Source: Variovorax sp. UMC13 (GTDB lineage: Bacteria; Pseudomonadota; Gammaproteobacteria; Burkholderiales; Burkholderiaceae_C). From it: a stretch of DNA of 64,000 bases. Below, one piece after another: positions 61,494 to 64,000 of this stretch. The position numbers were made by a program, and so were the translations under genes. Below the pieces are notes generated by a model that saw nothing but the letters and a program-made list of their open reading frames with translations, was not told the DNA's origin and ran no database searches. The stretch lies in contig NZ_LZZW01000003.1 of assembly GCF_014170375.1 (NCBI RefSeq), positions 1-64,000 of the forward strand. The letters run 5' to 3'. Numbering within the stretch: position 1 is the stretch's first letter; each line of letters opens with the position of its first letter.

Positions 61494-62159
61494 CTAGAGC
61501 TTCTGCCCGAAGCGCTCGAAGCGCGGCATCCAGTGGCCCTGGATGTCGGCGGAGACCATCACGCCCAGCGCCCGCCCGATCAGCAGCTGGCGCGGCACGA
61601 AGCCGAAGTAGCGCGAATCGGCACTGTCGTCCCGGTTGTCGCCCAGCATCAGGTACTCGCCTTCGGGCACCACGATGGGCGCGAAGCTGTTGCGTGCCGC
61701 GATGCCGGGCAGCCACTGCACGCGGCGCTCGCTGCCCTGCACCCGCTCGGTCAGGCGCGTGGCGTCGACGGTGAGGCCCGTCGCCACCTTTTCCCGCAGC
61801 GTCTGGGCCGCGTCGTAGCGCGCTGCCTCGCCGTTGATGAAGAGCACCTCGTGGCGCATCTCCACCACGTCGCCCGGCAACGCCACCAGCCGCTTGATCA
61901 GGCGCGTGCCGTCGTCGGGTGAGGAGAAGGTCACGACGTCACCCCGTTTCGGCTCGCCCGTGCGGGCCAGCACCACGTCGGTCAGCGGTACCTTGAGGTT
62001 GTAGGCCAAGCGGTTGACGAACACCACGTCGCCTTCGAGCAGGTTGGGCCGCATCGAGCCGGAGGGGATGGGGTTCCAGTCGGCGATGGCCGTGCGGAAG
62101 AGGCCGAAGCACAGCAGAAGAACCAGGAATCCCTTGTTCGTACGGACCCAGCGTCCCAT
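61494..62159 (-). CDS. lepB: signal peptidase I
   Basis: A membrane serine/lysine peptidase that removes signal peptides. 221 residues, with one N-terminal membrane helix (about 10-26). Catalytic Ser35 lies in PSGSMRPNL and Lys89 in RLIKRLVALPGD; the box GDNRDDSADSRYFGFVP is intact. AAGGAG precedes ATG 62159. It lacks lepA or rnc neighbours, so it may be a second copy beside the main lepB; the small size and single helix also fit an accessory enzyme. Divergent from the fused receptor gene. Confidence 0.88.
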   Translation of the reverse strand: MGRWVRTNKGFLVLLLCFGLFRTAIADWNPIPSGSMRPNLLEGDVVFVNRLAYNLKVPLTDVVLARTGEPKRGDVVTFSSPDDGTRLIKRLVALPGDVVEMRHEVLFINGEAARYDAAQTLREKVATGLTVDATRLTERVQGSERRVQWLPGIAARNSFAPIVVPEGEYLMLGDNRDDSADSRYFGFVPRQLLIGRALGVMVSADIQGHWMPRFERFGQKL

Positions 62160-62268
62160 GTTTTTCTCCTTGGTTGGTCGCGTCGGTTGGTGCGGCGGCC
62201 GCATGAATAGTTCCGGATGCCGGCGCCGCTGCGGCGCGCTGGCAGCGCAGCGCAGAGCCCGTCTGGAC

Positions 62269-62287
62269 GATAATGCGAACAATTCCC
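62269..62287 (+). promoter_or_regulatory. Fur box upstream of the FecI-like start
   Basis: GATAATGCGAACAATTCCC matches the Fur consensus GATAATGATAATCATTATC at 13 of 19 positions, with the first seven bases exact. It lies about 80 bases before the GTG at 62370. FecI-type iron sigma genes are typically Fur-controlled, which supports the identity of the sigma fragment. Confidence 0.65.
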
Positions 62288-62369
62288 ATCTGTAAAGCGC
62301 GCATCGAACCAGCCGCTGACGCCGGTCTGTCGACGGGATTCCGCCACTCCATGGTTTTCTGGCCCGTCC

Positions 62370-63626
62370 GTGCTCGACCGCTACTACCGAGAACTGCTGA
62401 ACTACTTCACCCGCCAGGTGAAGGACCGCGATGGCGCGGCCGACATCGTGCAGGAGACGTATGCGCGCGTGCTCGGGGTGCAGGGCGGCTTCATCAGCGT
62501 CGACCCGGCCAACCCCGGCAACCCCGCCAACTTCCGCGACGTGAACCGCTATGTGTTCGGCAGCCCGGAGAGCGGCAAGGTGCTGACGGTGGACAACCAG
62601 GCGCAGGCCAGGCTGCGCGCGGGCGACTGGCAGCACACGCTGCTGGTCGGCCTGGACTACCAGCGCGGCGACTACAAGCAGCTCACCTACTTCGGCAGCG
62701 CGCCCTCGATCGACATCTACAACCCCGTGTACGACCAGCCGGTCACCGTGCCCGATCCCTACATCGACGCCCGCACGCGGCTCACGCAGACCGGCCTTTC
62801 CCTGCAGGACCAGATCAAGTGGAACGAGCACTGGGTCGCGACGCTGGGCGGCCGCCATGACACGGCCAAGGTGCGCTCGCACAGCGCGCTCGACGGCAGC
62901 AGCGCCAACCAGACCGACAACAAGTTCAGCGGGCGCGCGGGCCTGGTGTACCTGGCGCCGAGCGGCTGGGCGCCCTACGTCAGCTACTCCGAATCGTTCT
63001 CGCCCACGACCACGATCAACCCCGAGACCCACAGCCCCTTCAAGCCCGAGACCGGCAAGCAGTACGAGGCCGGCCTGCGCTACCAGCCGCCCGGCACCCG
63101 CGACACCTACAGCGCCGCGGTGTTCGACCTGCGGCGCCAGAACGTGATCACCTTTGGCCAGAACTTCACACCGATGCAGACCGGCGAGGTGCGGGTGCGC
63201 GGGCTCGAACTCGAAGCGAGCTTCCAGCCCATCCAGCGCATGAACGTGGTAGCCGCCTACACCTGGACGCCCGATGCCGACGTCACCGCCAGCAGCAACC
63301 CCGACCAGATCGGCAAGCAGCTCGTGGGGACGCCGCGCAACCAGGTCTCGCTGTGGGGCGACTACCGGACCGGCAACGGCCTGAAGGTCGGCCTGGGCGT
63401 GCGCTTCGTGGGATCGACCTACGGTGCGAACGGCTCGGCGCCGGCCAAGATCCCGTCGTACACCCTGTTCGTTGCGATGCTGGGCTGCGACTTCGAACGC
63501 TGGAGCCTGGCGCTCAACGCGCGCAACCGCACGGACCGCATCTACGTCGGCCGCAACTGCGATGCCTACAGCTGCGGCTACGGCCAGCGGCGCAGCCTGG
63601 TCGCCACCGCCACCTATCGCTGGTAG
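62370..63626 (+). pseudogene. in-frame fusion of a FecI-like sigma start and a TonB-dependent siderophore receptor barrel
   Basis: A single 418-residue frame with two unrelated parts. Residues 1 to about 38 (MLDRYYRELLNYFTRQVKDR, then DGAADIVQETYARVLGVQ) are the start of a FecI-type ECF sigma factor. From about residue 39 (GGFISVDPANPGN onward) it is the C-terminal half of a TonB-dependent siderophore receptor barrel (WAPYVSYSESFSPT; GRAGLVYLAPSGW; terminal YGQRRSLVATATYRW). The sigma body, a FecR-like gene, and the receptor's signal peptide and plug are missing. A fecI-fecR-receptor order would give this by one deletion of about 2-3 kb joining in frame. The product cannot be exported as such. 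A collapsed assembly is an equal possibility. Confidence 0.82.
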
Positions 63627-64000
63627 GGCGGCGCCTCGGGGAAGAAGCGGTTCGCGGGCCGCGGCAGCCCGAGGTTTTCGCGCAAGGTCTTGCCCTCGTA
63701 CTCGCGGCGGAAGATGCCGCGCCGCTGCAGCTCCGGCACCACTTTGTCGGCGAAGGCGTCGAGGCCGCCGGGCAGCCACGGGAACATGATGTTGAAGCCG
63801 TCGGAGCCCTCGGTCTCGAGCCATTCCTGCATCTCGTCGGCGATGGTCTGCGCCGTGCCCACGAAGGCCAGGCCGCCGTAGCCGCCGATGCGCTGCGCGA
63901 GCTGGCGCACGGTGAAGCCTTCGCGCCGCGCCAGCGCGATCACGCGCTCGCGGCCGCTCTGGCTCGCGTTGGTCGGCGGGATCTCGGGCAGGGGCTGGTC
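63614..64000 (-). CDS. LLM-class flavin-dependent monooxygenase (NtaA/SnaA/DszA type), 5' end outside the window
   Basis: C-terminal 128 residues of an FMNH2-dependent monooxygenase of the nitrilotriacetate/dibenzothiophene sulfone group. The segment ahead of the first internal GTG (PLPEIPPTNASQSGRERVIALA) continues in frame to the window end, so the true start lies beyond 64000. VGTAQTIADEMQEWLETEGSDGFNIMFPWLPGGLDAFADKVVPELQRRGIFRREYEGKTLRENLGL is the characteristic C-terminus. Its stop overlaps the convergent receptor end by 13 bases. The family oxidises sulfones, chelators and sulfur heterocycles. Confidence 0.9.
   Translation of the reverse strand, partial: DQPLPEIPPTNASQSGRERVIALARREGFTVRQLAQRIGGYGGLAFVGTAQTIADEMQEWLETEGSDGFNIMFPWLPGGLDAFADKVVPELQRRGIFRREYEGKTLRENLGLPRPANRFFPEAPPYQR

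Overview
This is a GC-rich chromosomal window from a betaproteobacterium of the family Comamonadaceae, most like Variovorax. The family assignment rests on recognised protein families and gene order (ECF sigma / DUF3619 / DUF3106 trio, ilvIHC-pssA-leuA block, many Bug/TctC binding proteins, PobA/PobR, Aat-Bpt pair, LpxO) and on a dispersed hairpin repeat I associate with comamonads. No database search was run. There are about 57 genes. I see no rRNA, tRNA, insertion sequence, prophage or CRISPR array.

Layout. 1-1823: DUF3106 protein, DUF3619 membrane protein and ECF sigma factor on the minus strand; the first 460 bases contain a perfect 168-bp inverted duplication that looks like a contig-end fold-back. 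2111-10024: branched-chain amino acid biosynthesis (ilvI, ilvH, ilvC), pssA, then two different 2-isopropylmalate synthases behind a probable attenuator with a leader peptide carrying tandem rare CTA Leu codons. 10139-13863: PBP7-type endopeptidase, an IclR regulator and the N-degron transferases bpt and aat. 13984-18418: a molybdenum hydroxylase large subunit without its partners, then pobA and its divergent IclR regulator. 18576-22144: two-component system plus DegP/MucD protease. 22145-28126: NAD synthetase, PHB-depolymerase-like esterase, RHH regulator with a 20-bp palindromic operator, and a Cas4-like nuclease/DinG-like helicase with a LexA box.

29908-38868 is one long plus-strand operon: Old Yellow Enzyme, acyl-CoA-dehydrogenase-like flavoprotein, peptide-type ABC importer, TetR regulator and thiol-dioxygenase-like cupin, with a TetR-type dyad at its head. 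It reads as an uptake and degradation unit, possibly for an organosulfur compound. 38870-48970 holds LysR/SDR, lpxO, a membrane protein, a partial Hut-like unit (HutD, FAD oxidase, HutG, LysR), etfB, a frameshifted etfA and a methyltransferase. 49174-54249 is a catabolic cluster (Bug protein, IclR, a binding protein without signal peptide, enoyl-CoA hydratase, class III CoA-transferase). 54400-56952 is a sulfonate/nitrate-type ABC importer. 57257-61457 has a fatty acid desaturase, a Bug protein coupled to a four-domain rhodanese, and a lipoprotein. 61494-64000 ends with signal peptidase I, a Fur-box-preceded in-frame fusion of a FecI-like sigma start with a TonB-receptor barrel, and the 3' part of a flavin monooxygenase.

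Three places look like possible assembly or sequence errors and should be checked in reads before any biology is built on them: the fold-back at the left end, the etfA frameshift near 47750 and the sigma/receptor fusion near 62480.
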